Source of the DNA: Chloroflexota bacterium
Lineage (GTDB): Bacteria > Chloroflexota > Anaerolineae > Caldilineales > Caldilineaceae
Assembly: GCA_003451595.1 (NCBI GenBank)
Contig: DMDA01000087.1
Location: forward strand, 1 to 39,389
Length of the DNA stretch: 39,389 bases
Direction of reading: 5' to 3'
This document shows, piece by piece, positions 9,645-18,469 of this stretch. The notes under the pieces are model-generated. The model had not been told where the DNA came from. It saw only the letters and a program-made list of their open reading frames with translations, and made no database searches. Made by a program: the position numbers and the translations under genes. How positions within the stretch are numbered: the first letter of the stretch is position 1; each line of letters starts with the position of its first letter.

Positions 9645-9675
9645 ATGCAAGCCCCTTCCGGGTGGAAGAGGCTTG
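9645..9675 (-). terminator. Likely terminator of the beta-propeller gene
   Basis: CAAGCC-C-CTTCC, a GGGT loop, then GGAAG-A-GGCTTG form an 11-bp stem (9648-9675) with one mismatch. On the minus strand it is followed by CATTATTATTGG, a moderately T-rich tail. It lies 70 nt past the end of the beta-propeller gene and before phoU. Confidence 0.5.
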
Positions 9676-9744
9676 TACTGCCAAGCTGTTGAAGGGGGGG
9701 TGTGTTTCGTGGTGCGTTTTCGCCATGAAACATACGCCATCGCA

Positions 9745-10977
9745 CTAGCGTTGACCGGCGCGTAGGGCGACCGTGGCGGGCGCCGGCTTCGCTGTCTTGC
9801 TGCGCAGGTCGCTCATTAGTGCGTAACCCAGCGCCAGCGCGGCCAACACTGCAATCAACCAGGCAGCCACCGTCGTTGTGGGGATGCTCTCGTTGCTGGC
9901 GATGGCGGTGACAACCTGCGCAGGCTCGACCAGGGCAGGCGCAGCGCCGATGGGCAGCGGCTGGCGGCTCGCCAACGTCAGTGCGTAGACGGCGCCTGTC
10001 TGTCCGGCAACAGGCAGCAGTTCCGCCACGGGAGCGTCAACCTGACGTTGTAGCGTCTGCCAGGTGGCGCCGCCGTTAGTTGTCTGCTGGATGCCGGCGG
10101 GAGACTGATGCACTGTCGTCGTCCCATAGAGATAGCTTGTGGCCACGTAGAGCACATCGAGCTGCGCCGGGTCGGCGGCAATGGCGTCGATGCTGAGGCG
10201 AGAGCCAGGCACGAAAGCCAGGCCGTCATTCGCCATGCTCCAGGCGGCGCCATCCTGGCTAGTCAGCAGACCGCGATCAGCAGTGCCAACGTAGACCGTC
10301 GCCGGATAGCGATTGACCACTGCCAGCGCGGTTGGCGTGCTGCCCAGGTTCTCAACGGCATTCCAGTTCAGTCCCATGTTTTCGCCGTGATAGAGCGTGC
10401 TGGGTGTGCGAGCAAAGACCAGCCCGGCGCCGGAGCTATCGGTGGCGACCTGCAGGACCGGCTCACTCAGTGCGACATGGCCGCCAGCAAGCATACTGGC
10501 GCCGACATCGCGCAGCCGAAAGACGCCTGCTGTGTCGGTGCCGACGTAGAGTAGGCGGCTGGCTTTGTCTAGCGCCAGGCTGGTCACGCCGCCCACGTAA
10601 TCGTTGCTCAGCGGTACGCGCAGCCATTTCTGGTTGCCGTCCGTGCGGTAAATTGCCAGTTCGTTGGCTGCCCCAATGTAGAGTCGGCCAGGGCGGCTGC
10701 TATCCACTGCGACGGCGCCGACGATCACGCCATCCGGTGTGGCAACCTTGCGCCACTCACCAGGGCGACCGCTATAGAGTGCGCCGCCATCGACAGCGTA
10801 GTTCAAGCCCGCGCTTTGGGCAGCGGCGGCGTAGGCGCGCACATTCTCAAGATTCGCCTTGACTGCATCGGTCTTGACTGCGACGCCCGCCTGTGTATCC
10901 AGCGCGCTGACGATGCCCGCAAAGAGGGACAAGATCAGGATGGTGGTGGTGGCGATGAAGAACAGTTTGCGAATCAT
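9745..10977 (-). CDS. Exported beta-propeller protein with BNR/Asp-box-like repeats
   Basis: This 410-residue protein starts at MIRKLFFIA, chosen for AAGGAG 7 nt upstream and for the hydrophobic helix (residues 4-24) that follows. The body carries repeated LYVGT / VYVGT strands and sialidase-type Asp-boxes (TSQDGAAWS, TTNGGATWQ), which together indicate a six- to seven-bladed propeller of the sortilin / photosystem II assembly (YCF48-like) kind. A second membrane helix lies near the C-terminus (about 368-388, AAWLIAVLAALALGYAL), followed by a basic tail. It is therefore probably anchored with the propeller outside the cell. No catalytic residues are evident. It stands alone between phoU and the tRNA, with its own terminator. 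Confidence 0.8.
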   Translation of the reverse strand: MIRKLFFIATTTILILSLFAGIVSALDTQAGVAVKTDAVKANLENVRAYAAAAQSAGLNYAVDGGALYSGRPGEWRKVATPDGVIVGAVAVDSSRPGRLYIGAANELAIYRTDGNQKWLRVPLSNDYVGGVTSLALDKASRLLYVGTDTAGVFRLRDVGASMLAGGHVALSEPVLQVATDSSGAGLVFARTPSTLYHGENMGLNWNAVENLGSTPTALAVVNRYPATVYVGTADRGLLTSQDGAAWSMANDGLAFVPGSRLSIDAIAADPAQLDVLYVATSYLYGTTTVHQSPAGIQQTTNGGATWQTLQRQVDAPVAELLPVAGQTGAVYALTLASRQPLPIGAAPALVEPAQVVTAIASNESIPTTTVAAWLIAVLAALALGYALMSDLRSKTAKPAPATVALRAGQR

Positions 10978-11399
10978 GATTTGGCTCCTTCCCGTGTCGG
11001 GCAGTACTTCTGCACCGCACCCTGAGTGTACTGTGTTTGATCTCTGCGTGTTTGACGCGTTCGACAAGCGATTCAGACCGTCTGCCTACGCTGTCCTTCG
11101 TTGTACGTGAAGCATACTGTGCCCAACAATCCTTTGCTGCATCGGCGACGACAGCCAGCCTGTGCACCAGCGCACAGCAAGACCGTCACTCGCTCATCGC
11201 TTGCACCGGTGACGGCGATAGGCGTCACTTTGTTTCATTCTCTCATCAAGTCGATGAGGGCTCTGGCAAACGCAGTCAAGCCTTGTGGCTCATAGAGGCT
11301 CAGGGGGATGGGGTTGACTCTGAAGATGTGCAAAAGATCGTCAGCAGATTTTGCGCTATGCTGGCAGTTCTGGTATATTGAGGATGTAACTTGTGTTAC
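10978..11399. other. 422-bp intergenic region between divergent transcripts
   Basis: No convincing gene is seen. It should hold the minus-strand promoter of the beta-propeller gene and holds a plausible plus-strand promoter for tRNA-Lys at its right end. Two small inverted repeats are visible: CCGTCAC / GTGACGG (11183-11189 and 11209-11215), and CTCATC / GATGAG with a 5-nt loop (11242-11258). Their role is unknown. Confidence 0.6.
11351..11379 (+). promoter_or_regulatory. Probable promoter of tRNA-Lys
   Basis: TTGCGC (11351-11356), a 17-nt spacer and TATATT (11374-11379) preceded by TGG, an extended -10 element. Transcription would begin around 11386, about 14 nt before the mature tRNA. The -35 match is poor, which the extended -10 could offset. 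Confidence 0.5.
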
Positions 11400-11472
<73 letters not shown>

Positions 11473-11513
11473 CCTATAAGATACAATTGGGGGGAGCAAT
11501 ACCCTCGACATGG

Positions 11514-11558
11514 AAACCTCTGTCAACAAGCTGTAAGCGGCGAGTTGAGGAGGTTTTT
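11514..11558 (+). terminator. Rho-independent terminator of tRNA-Lys
   Basis: AAACCTC (11514-11520) pairs with GAGGTTT (11550-11556), and the inner TCAAC (11523-11527) pairs with GTTGA (11544-11548). A run of T follows to 11558. It lies 42 nt past the tRNA and overlaps the last codon of the convergent ATPase gene. Confidence 0.6.
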
Positions 11559-13413
11559 AGTTGTTTGGCGCTGCCGTCCGTAGTTCTTTCATCAGGAATG
11601 GGCTGCGGCCATGCCGGATGCCTTCCTCCAGACTCCATCCGTACAGTTCAATTAAGTCGACCTGGGTTCCTTTGGCGGCGCGCATACGGTCGCACCACGC
11701 GCGTGAGTGCGTGGTAATGATCATGTGTCCGAAATTCGGCGCTTCATCGGCCAGCAGATCAATGATCCGATCAAGGTGCGCGTCGTCTACTGAAGTGAGC
11801 ACGTCATCCATAACGACGAGGGCGTTGCCAGCGCTGGAATGCTTGGCAAGCGCCAGGTAAACACAGAGTCCCAGTGTGTCCAAGTGCGCTTCGCTGTAGT
11901 AAGCGCCCGGCGGCACGTCAGACTTGTCGCCGAAGTTGGCTTTCAACTCCAGCGAGCCTGTCGTATGGGCCTTCACGTGAAAAGAAGGATGTCCCAGCGG
12001 TTCGTTTGGGTGGATGCGGGCGTAGAGTGCAGCCACGCTCGCCGCGATGCTGTCTATTAGTTCACTGACATACCGTTTGCGCTCACGTTCGACTACCTCC
12101 AACATGCGTTTCAAATGGATTGCGAGGCGTTGCCGCTCGCGAAGCTCCGTGTCGTTGGCTACTAACAGTCGGAGATGGCTCTTGATGGCGTTCAACTGGT
12201 TGAGCGTCTTTTGGTCGGCATCTAGCGCTGCCTGCAATGTTGCACAGTGTGCCATCGACGCGCGGATGACGCCGGTGACCTGCCTGACCGTTGTCCCGCC
12301 AGGGCTGGTGAGAATGGTGGCAAGATCAGCCAGTGGCGCAGTCAACGCCTTTGGCGCATTCTGATACGCCAGTACGAATGCATCGGCGTGCTGGCGCAAG
12401 TGGCGGCGCGCTGTCTCAAAGATGCTCCTGGCTTGTTCGACGGCTTGCATGGCGCGTATGCTGGCATCGCGACGCTTTTTTAGTGTGCTCAGGCGCTGCA
12501 ATTCATCTGCGATGCGTGCTGCCAGAACTGCACTCTGTTCAGGCTTTCCGCACACCGGGCAATGCTGTAGCCCCCCTTGTCTGCCGGCAATATAGCGCTC
12601 AGCTTCTTCGAGCACAGCCACCAATGCTTCATTTGCGCCTGTCACCTGCTCTTGCACCTGCTGGAGTTCAGCTTGTGCCGCAACAGCTTGCGTCTGGGCC
12701 TCTAGCAGTTGCTGATGAGCATCAGTCACCTGGGTGCACGCGTCCGCCAGCCGGGCCAGCTGATCGAGCAAGTTGCGTATCGTCGTCAGCCGTTGGCTCA
12801 AGCTGGCGGTGTCTTCACGTGTCTGTTGGATTGCCCAGTCGATGGGTGAGTTATTGGGGCAGCCTTCTGCCTGCCAGAAGCGCGTCAACGCCTCTTCAGC
12901 GAGTCGACGCGCAGTGAGTGATTGGTCAACTTCATCATTCACTTCCTTCACAGCGCGGCGCAGTTCACCCTCGGAGCGCTCCACCTTGGGCACGGTGATA
13001 AACGCCTGCAGCGCCTTGTACCGCTCGCTAGGCGTCGCGTCCATGACGCGCGCGATATTAGCGCGGCGCAGAACGAATGCAGGTGGTGCGTTGTCTGGTG
13101 ATATGTTGGGTTTGCCGTCCTGCAGGTTGGCGCGCCAGGTTTGACCACTACAAACGAGTTCAACTTCCATCTTTGCAGGCGAGGCGTCCACCGATACGAC
13201 GTGGGTGCGGGGGGTTGCACCGTTGTGGTCGCGCAGAGAGCCAAATTCACCGTTGCAGACAAAGTCCAGCGCATCAGCTATCGTGGATTTGCCGGAACCG
13301 TTCTCGCCAAAGAGTAGGACGATGTTCTTGTCTCTGGCGAATTCAAAGGTCACCGGTTTACAACTGCCGCGAAAGTACTTCAGCGTCAGGCGCTCAACCC
13401 GCAACGGCGGCAT
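11557..13413 (-). CDS. SMC/Rad50-like ABC ATPase with zinc-hook motif
   Basis: This 618-residue protein has split ABC ATPase halves around a coiled coil. The N-terminal part has LRVERLTLKYFRGSCKP and Walker A GENGSGKS (36-43). Helical regions (about 150-280 and 300-470) flank a CPVC hook at 285-288, the zinc-hook signature of Rad50/SbcC. The C-terminal part has the signature YSEAHLDTLGLCVYLA, Walker B NALVVMDDVLTSVDD (about 530-545) and an H-loop in IITTHSRAW. Such ATPases bind or remodel DNA. At 618 residues it is much shorter than SbcC, and no sbcD nuclease gene is nearby. GGAGG lies 7 nt before the ATG. It overlaps the small gene upstream by 20 nt, so they form a pair; a genome-maintenance or defence role is inference. 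Confidence 0.85.
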   Translation of the reverse strand: MPPLRVERLTLKYFRGSCKPVTFEFARDKNIVLLFGENGSGKSTIADALDFVCNGEFGSLRDHNGATPRTHVVSVDASPAKMEVELVCSGQTWRANLQDGKPNISPDNAPPAFVLRRANIARVMDATPSERYKALQAFITVPKVERSEGELRRAVKEVNDEVDQSLTARRLAEEALTRFWQAEGCPNNSPIDWAIQQTREDTASLSQRLTTIRNLLDQLARLADACTQVTDAHQQLLEAQTQAVAAQAELQQVQEQVTGANEALVAVLEEAERYIAGRQGGLQHCPVCGKPEQSAVLAARIADELQRLSTLKKRRDASIRAMQAVEQARSIFETARRHLRQHADAFVLAYQNAPKALTAPLADLATILTSPGGTTVRQVTGVIRASMAHCATLQAALDADQKTLNQLNAIKSHLRLLVANDTELRERQRLAIHLKRMLEVVERERKRYVSELIDSIAASVAALYARIHPNEPLGHPSFHVKAHTTGSLELKANFGDKSDVPPGAYYSEAHLDTLGLCVYLALAKHSSAGNALVVMDDVLTSVDDAHLDRIIDLLADEAPNFGHMIITTHSRAWCDRMRAAKGTQVDLIELYGWSLEEGIRHGRSPFLMKELRTAAPNN

Positions 13414-13642
13414 TTGATACCTCCATCGTCATTGCTGTTTCAGCGACAAAGCGCCAATCAGCGCTGCGCGCTGCTCCACCTGCCAACCCTACCAGTACGC
13501 TTTCTGCCTGGGTTGCGTCGATCAGGCCTTCATCAATCAACTGCTCCACAATGCGTTGCGCCACTTGTCCGTCTGGCGTCAGGGCAGAAGCTGCTCCGGT
13601 TAGGAGTTGCTGGCTGTGTCTTGTGGGGGTGCTCTTGATCAT
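13394..13642 (-). CDS. Small protein of unknown function paired with the ATPase
   Basis: This protein of 82 residues starts at MIKSTPTRHSQQ (GGAG about 10 nt upstream; an alternative ATG at 13702 lacks a ribosome-binding site). I do not recognise it. It looks helical, with AQRIVEQLIDEGLIDATQAESVLVGLAGG resembling a short helix-turn-helix or helical adaptor, and no signal peptide, cysteines or membrane segment. Its 3' end overlaps the ATPase start by 20 nt in another frame, which implies coupled translation and a functional link. Small helical partner subunits encoded just before an ABC ATPase are known from three-component ABC conflict systems, but no effector gene is seen here. Confidence 0.65.
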   Translation of the reverse strand: MIKSTPTRHSQQLLTGAASALTPDGQVAQRIVEQLIDEGLIDATQAESVLVGLAGGAARSADWRFVAETAMTMEVSNAAVAG

Positions 13643-13975
13643 TGATACTGTACTCCGCGTCGGTGTGCCATTGCATAGTCCATGATAGATGGACTGTGTC
13701 ATTGCTAAGATTTTCAGGTGTCGGGAAAGTCCTTAATGTGGCTGTACGGGTGAGCCACAATGTCTAGAATACTGTGCTTGCTTGTCTCTGGCAACCGTCA
13801 GATGATGGAACGAATCTACCTCGCGTTTGGGGGTAAGCGTTGGCAGTGCAAGTCATCGTCTCCGAATGACACGGGAGCTTGTGACAAGGGGACGTCACGC
13901 CGGAGACGATGACTCGCACCATTTCTTCAACTTGAACCACAGCGGGCACTGAATGCCCCATCTGCCACTGAAGGC
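13643..13975. other. 333-bp intergenic region containing a long inverted repeat
   Basis: No gene is seen. AGTCATCGTCTCCG (13851-13864) is the exact reverse complement of CGGAGACGATGACT (13901-13914). After one mismatch the match continues four more bases outward (GTGC / GCAC), giving 19-bp arms at 13846-13864 and 13901-13919. Between them GTGAC (13881-13885) and GTCAC (13894-13898) form an inner stem. No T-run follows. It lies after the hydrolase gene and before the ATPase cassette, so it may be a terminator, an operator or a structured RNA. Confidence 0.7.
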
Positions 13976-14833
13976 TTACAGCGTCTCTGCAAACCACTGT
14001 GCAGTGCGTTCGATGACGCTGTCGGCCATCGTCTGGTCATCGGTCAGCACTCCGAAGATGTGGTCGCCGCCGGGCACAATCCAGACGGCTTTGGGATCAG
14101 CCTGGGCGCTTTCAACAAAGCTGGGAGCATATGCCGCCGAGAAGTCCTGATCGCCTGCAATGGCAAGATAGGCGCCGGGGTAGGCAGTGATCAGTTGCGC
14201 CAGATCATACTGCGCCAGGCTCTCGAAGAAATCTTGCTTCAGGACAATGGTGCGCCAACCCAGGTCAAGCCCCACCACGCCTTTTTCCGCCGCAGTGTCG
14301 AATGCCTCCTGCCCCAACGAGTCGATGAAATCTGGCGTCATGTCGCCCACCGACGACCAGGTGACCATCGACTTGAAGAAGTCAGGGTGCTCTGCCGCCG
14401 CAATTGTTGCCACGCCTCCACCGAGGCTGAAGCCGATCACGCCGATGCGTTGTGGATCGACCCAATCCAGGTTGGCCAGGTACTCATAGGCTGCGACGGC
14501 GTCTTCGACCTGGGCGCCCACCGTTGTGGCGCCTGTATCGCCGTCACTCTTGCCAAAGCCGCGGAAGTCGATGCGCAGCGAGCCTATGCCGCGTTGGGCA
14601 AGCGCATCGGCCAACCGGGCATACATGCCGCCAACTTCATCTTTCGAGCTGCCAAAGCCGTGCAGCATCAAGACGACCGGAGCACTGTCAGCGCCAGCAG
14701 GGCGGTTAAGCGTGCCAACTACGCCGTTTGCCAGCGTCACTGACTGATTGCTCAGGTCGACTACGGGCGCACAACCAAACATTAACAGTGCTGCCAGCAG
14801 GACTGACAGCCCAATAAGCCAGACACGTTGCAT
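13976..14833 (-). CDS. Alpha/beta hydrolase lipoprotein (dienelactone hydrolase-like)
   Basis: This 285-residue protein begins with a lipoprotein signal (lipobox LMFGC, C21), so it is probably anchored to the outside of the membrane. The fold motifs are VVLMLHGFGSSKDEVGG (oxyanion loop), GFSLGG with nucleophile S136, D230 in GDQDF and H258 in GGDHIF, a complete Ser-Asp-His triad. The set of motifs fits acyl esterases or peptidases of the dienelactone hydrolase / S9-like group; the substrate cannot be named. AGGAGAT precedes the ATG. The gene for an acyl-CoA-binding protein lies 87 nt upstream on the same strand. Confidence 0.85.
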   Translation of the reverse strand: MQRVWLIGLSVLLAALLMFGCAPVVDLSNQSVTLANGVVGTLNRPAGADSAPVVLMLHGFGSSKDEVGGMYARLADALAQRGIGSLRIDFRGFGKSDGDTGATTVGAQVEDAVAAYEYLANLDWVDPQRIGVIGFSLGGGVATIAAAEHPDFFKSMVTWSSVGDMTPDFIDSLGQEAFDTAAEKGVVGLDLGWRTIVLKQDFFESLAQYDLAQLITAYPGAYLAIAGDQDFSAAYAPSFVESAQADPKAVWIVPGGDHIFGVLTDDQTMADSVIERTAQWFAETL

Positions 14834-14920
14834 AAGTTGTATCTCCTATAAAGCCAGACGGGACACGGCAACACGGAACACGCAACACTTGCGCCATCGA
14901 ATGCTCCAGCGTTGTCTGGA

Positions 14921-15178
14921 CTACCCTTTCAATTGATTCACGAGATCGATGTATGCCTGCATTGCTTGCTCGATGCTCTGCCCCTTGAGTTTCTCCCAGG
15001 CATCCCACTTGGCGCGACCGACGAAATCGGTCATACCTGGGCGTTTGGTGTTCACGTCTCCAACGGTGGCTTGTTTGTACAGAGCGTACAACTGCAGCAA
15101 GGTTTGATTGTCGGGGCGCTGCGGCAGTTCGGTAGACTCGCGTGCTGCTTGCTCAAATTGGGCTTTCAGGTCGGACAT
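14921..15178 (-). CDS. Acyl-CoA-binding protein (ACBP)
   Basis: This 85-residue cytosolic protein matches the four-helix ACBP family, which binds long-chain acyl-CoA esters. The signature segment runs LYALYKQATVGDVN, then RPGMTDFVGRAKWDAWEKLK, with the Tyr-Lys pair and Lys that contact the CoA phosphate and adenine. Length is the usual 85-90 residues. The start MSDLKAQFEQ is chosen because AAGGAG lies 8 nt upstream and it matches the family start. ACBPs are common in eukaryotes and patchy in bacteria. It lies between a small conserved gene and a hydrolase gene on the same strand. Confidence 0.93.
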   Translation of the reverse strand: MSDLKAQFEQAARESTELPQRPDNQTLLQLYALYKQATVGDVNTKRPGMTDFVGRAKWDAWEKLKGQSIEQAMQAYIDLVNQLKG

Positions 15179-15232
15179 GGCTTGACTCCTTGTTGAGAAT
15201 GTGATGGCGCTCACTTGGCAGTGAGTCAGAGG

Positions 15233-15472
15233 TTATGCGCGTCCCCAGCGAATTTCGACGCCTTCTTCGGCGCCAATCGCCTTGCGCAGGAGGGCGATTA
15301 GTGCAGCGTCGGCGCCATTTGTTTCCAGATAGTCGATGGTGTCGGTCGTGATATAGTAATCCCGATCCTCGGCGGACTCCTCTTCAAGAAAACTGGTCAG
15401 CGAGCTTAGCTCCCCTTCGGTGATCTCTCCCAGTAGCTCACCGCTTTCACTGTTGTAGATGCGATAGAGCAT
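15233..15472 (-). CDS. Small conserved acidic protein of unknown function
   Basis: This protein of 79 residues starts at MLYRIYNSESGE (AAGGAG 7 nt upstream). It is acidic and soluble, with LSSLTSFLEEESAEDRDYYI as its central motif followed by a helix rich in Ala and Leu and a C-terminal EIRWGRA. I recall similar small proteins with a conserved EExxxDxDYYI core in several bacterial phyla, without an established function. It is transcribed with, and 54 nt ahead of, the acyl-CoA-binding protein gene. Confidence 0.75.
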   Translation of the reverse strand: MLYRIYNSESGELLGEITEGELSSLTSFLEEESAEDRDYYITTDTIDYLETNGADAALIALLRKAIGAEEGVEIRWGRA

Positions 15473-15571
15473 ATTGGCTCCTTCTGGGTTTGAGCGCGGC
15501 TGGCGTTGCGGGCAAATCATGCCAGCGATTCACGCGCTTGGGTTGGTTGGTCAGCAGAAAGTCGCTTCATG

Positions 15572-16846
15572 CTAACATGGCTGGCAAGGCGATGCAAGCG
15601 GCGCGGCTGCCGCCCAGCGTTGCACCAGTTCGATCAGCACTGCTACTGCCAGTGCCATGTCCTGCACGCTGATCCACTCCAGCGGGCTGTGGATGGCTTG
15701 CATCCCGGTGAAGAGATTGGGCGTTGGCACACCTAGCGCTGTCAGCTGCGCACCGTCGGTGATGCCGCACACTGGGGGCGAGAGTGGCGCAATGCCTAGC
15801 GACCGGATGGCGTCGATAGCGTACGCAACGGGGCGCATGTCCTGCTGGAGTCGGTGACGCATATTGCGCACCTCTGGGGTGATCGTGCAGGTAATGCGAG
15901 CGCGCGGTTCGCTCTGTTGCACGGCTGCGCAGATCGCTGCCAGCGTCCGCCCGTATTGCGCCAGTCGATCGTCTTCGAAGTCGCGCAGGCTGAAGTGGAG
16001 CGTACAGACGCCAGCGGCGCCTTCAACTCTGTCCAAATGGATGTATCCCTCACATACGGCGCCGCCCTCGGGTTGTTGTAGGACGTTTGGCAGCAGTGCA
16101 ACGATCCGTTCCGCCAGTGTCAGCGCGTTCACCAACCGCTCCTTGCCGCGGCCTGCGCGCTCAGTCACACCGGCAATGGTTACCGTCGCCCTATCGCCGG
16201 AGAAGGTCTCATAGGCGATTTCACCAACTTCGCCGCCATCCAGCGTGTAGGCTACGTCAGCGGCGAGACGCGCCAGGTCGATATGGTGGATGCCTGTGCC
16301 AATCTCTTCGTCGGGCGTGAAACAGAGGCGCAATTCGCCATGAGGTAGGTCGGGGTGCGTCAGAAGATGGTGCGCCAGTGTCATCAAGATGGCGACGCCA
16401 GCCTTGCCATCTGCGCCAAGCAGCGTGCCACCGCTGGCCGTGATGATGTCGTGACCGAGCCTAGTGCGCAGCGCCGGGTGGATTTCCGGCAGCAGCAGCA
16501 GCAAGGGATCGTCGGGGAAGAGGATCGGTGCACCATCGTAGTTGCGATGCACCCGTGGCTTGATCGGGCCATCACCCACGCCGGCCACCGTATCGACGTG
16601 CGCCAGCAGCGCCAGACGTGGCGCGGTGTGGCTAATCGTGGGCGGGAGGCTGGCATAAAGAAAGCCATGTGCGTCCAAATGAACTTCGGTCGCGCCAAGA
16701 GTGGTCAACTCAGCAGCCAATAGCTTTTGAAACTCAAGTTGTGCGGCGGTGCTTGGCGTTGTGGATGCAGTGACATCGCTGGTGGTGTCGATCTGCACAT
16801 AGCGCAGCAGGCGCGCCTCCAGCTCGGCGCAGTGCCTGGCGCTCAC
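15572..16846 (-). CDS. pepT: Peptidase T-like M20B metallopeptidase
   Basis: This 424-residue protein matches tripeptide aminopeptidase PepT. All metal ligands and the catalytic acid are present: H83 (AHVDTVAG), D146 (LLGADGKAG), E180 and E181 (TPDEEIGTG), D203 (LDGGEVG) and H386 (QAIHSPLEW). One known feature is missing: the lid domain of PepT carries a VHPGTAKG motif whose His reaches into the active site of the fold, while here the aligned segment reads ERAGRGKE, so the His is Arg (R230). Activity may therefore be altered. The start is GTG at 16844-16846, overlapping the GNAT stop codon (GTGA), which indicates coupled translation. Confidence 0.88.
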   Translation of the reverse strand: MSARHCAELEARLLRYVQIDTTSDVTASTTPSTAAQLEFQKLLAAELTTLGATEVHLDAHGFLYASLPPTISHTAPRLALLAHVDTVAGVGDGPIKPRVHRNYDGAPILFPDDPLLLLLPEIHPALRTRLGHDIITASGGTLLGADGKAGVAILMTLAHHLLTHPDLPHGELRLCFTPDEEIGTGIHHIDLARLAADVAYTLDGGEVGEIAYETFSGDRATVTIAGVTERAGRGKERLVNALTLAERIVALLPNVLQQPEGGAVCEGYIHLDRVEGAAGVCTLHFSLRDFEDDRLAQYGRTLAAICAAVQQSEPRARITCTITPEVRNMRHRLQQDMRPVAYAIDAIRSLGIAPLSPPVCGITDGAQLTALGVPTPNLFTGMQAIHSPLEWISVQDMALAVAVLIELVQRWAAAAPLASPCQPC

Positions 16847-17289
16847 ACCGGCGGCTCCTCGCTGGCAATGGGACGGCAGAGTTGCAGCGCCAGGTTGTGA
16901 AATCCCACCGCGTAATAGAGCTGTTGCGCCGCCGTGTTGCGAAAGCCGGTGACCACCTTCAGTTCTGCAGCCCCCTCGCGCGTCGCCAGGGCGATGGCTG
17001 CTTCAAGCAGCGCGCGTCCAACTCCGCGCCGTCGATAGGCTTCCTCCACGAACAATTCCGCCACCTCTGCATATGGATCGGGAGCGCAGATGACCGGAAA
17101 GAGCCACAGGGACAAAAAGCCGACCGCCAGCCCGTCGATCTCGGCCAGCAGGATGCGTTCGGTCGCGGTGCACCGTTCCAATCGCGCCGCCATCGTGGCG
17201 ACATCGGTGCGCACTTCGTTGAAATCTTCATTTAGGCGAGCGACAGCCGCGGCGTCGGCTGGCGTCGCCTGGCGAATCACCAGGGACAT
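16843..17289 (-). CDS. GNAT-family N-acetyltransferase
   Basis: This protein of 148 residues begins MSLVIRQATPADAAAVARL, the usual beta1-alpha1 start of GNAT enzymes. Motif A, which binds the pyrophosphate of acetyl-CoA, is seen as AELFVEEAYRRRGVGRALLEAA (shape V-x-x-x-x-RxxGxG/A), and motif B ends with NTAAQQLYYAVGF. The acceptor is unknown. A longer frame upstream has no ribosome-binding site and is not used. The gene has no Shine-Dalgarno sequence; TATCAT sits 6 nt before the ATG. It is the first gene before pepT and is divergent from the dus gene. Confidence 0.88.
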   Translation of the reverse strand: MSLVIRQATPADAAAVARLNEDFNEVRTDVATMAARLERCTATERILLAEIDGLAVGFLSLWLFPVICAPDPYAEVAELFVEEAYRRRGVGRALLEAAIALATREGAAELKVVTGFRNTAAQQLYYAVGFHNLALQLCRPIASEEPPV

Positions 17290-17295
17290 GCCGGT

Positions 17296-17301
17296 ATGAT
17301 A
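17296..17301 (-). promoter_or_regulatory. TATCAT box 6 nt before the GNAT gene (possible leaderless promoter)
   Basis: On the minus strand TATCAT is followed by ACCGGC and the ATG. There is no Shine-Dalgarno sequence and no recognisable -35 hexamer. The spacing is the same as at hisF and at the hybrid sensor gene. Confidence 0.4.
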
Positions 17302-17353
17302 CAACCAATCCGTTCTTGGTGCTACCCGACATCTTGTTTTACGATAACGCTCT

Positions 17354-18469
<1,116 letters not shown>

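Noticed and set aside
13747..13757. Possible attachment-site copy of the tRNA-Lys 3' end (GGGTGAGCCACA compared with GGTGAGTCACC)
   Set aside because: The match is about ten bases with a mismatch, no integrase gene is present, and a match this short is expected by chance.
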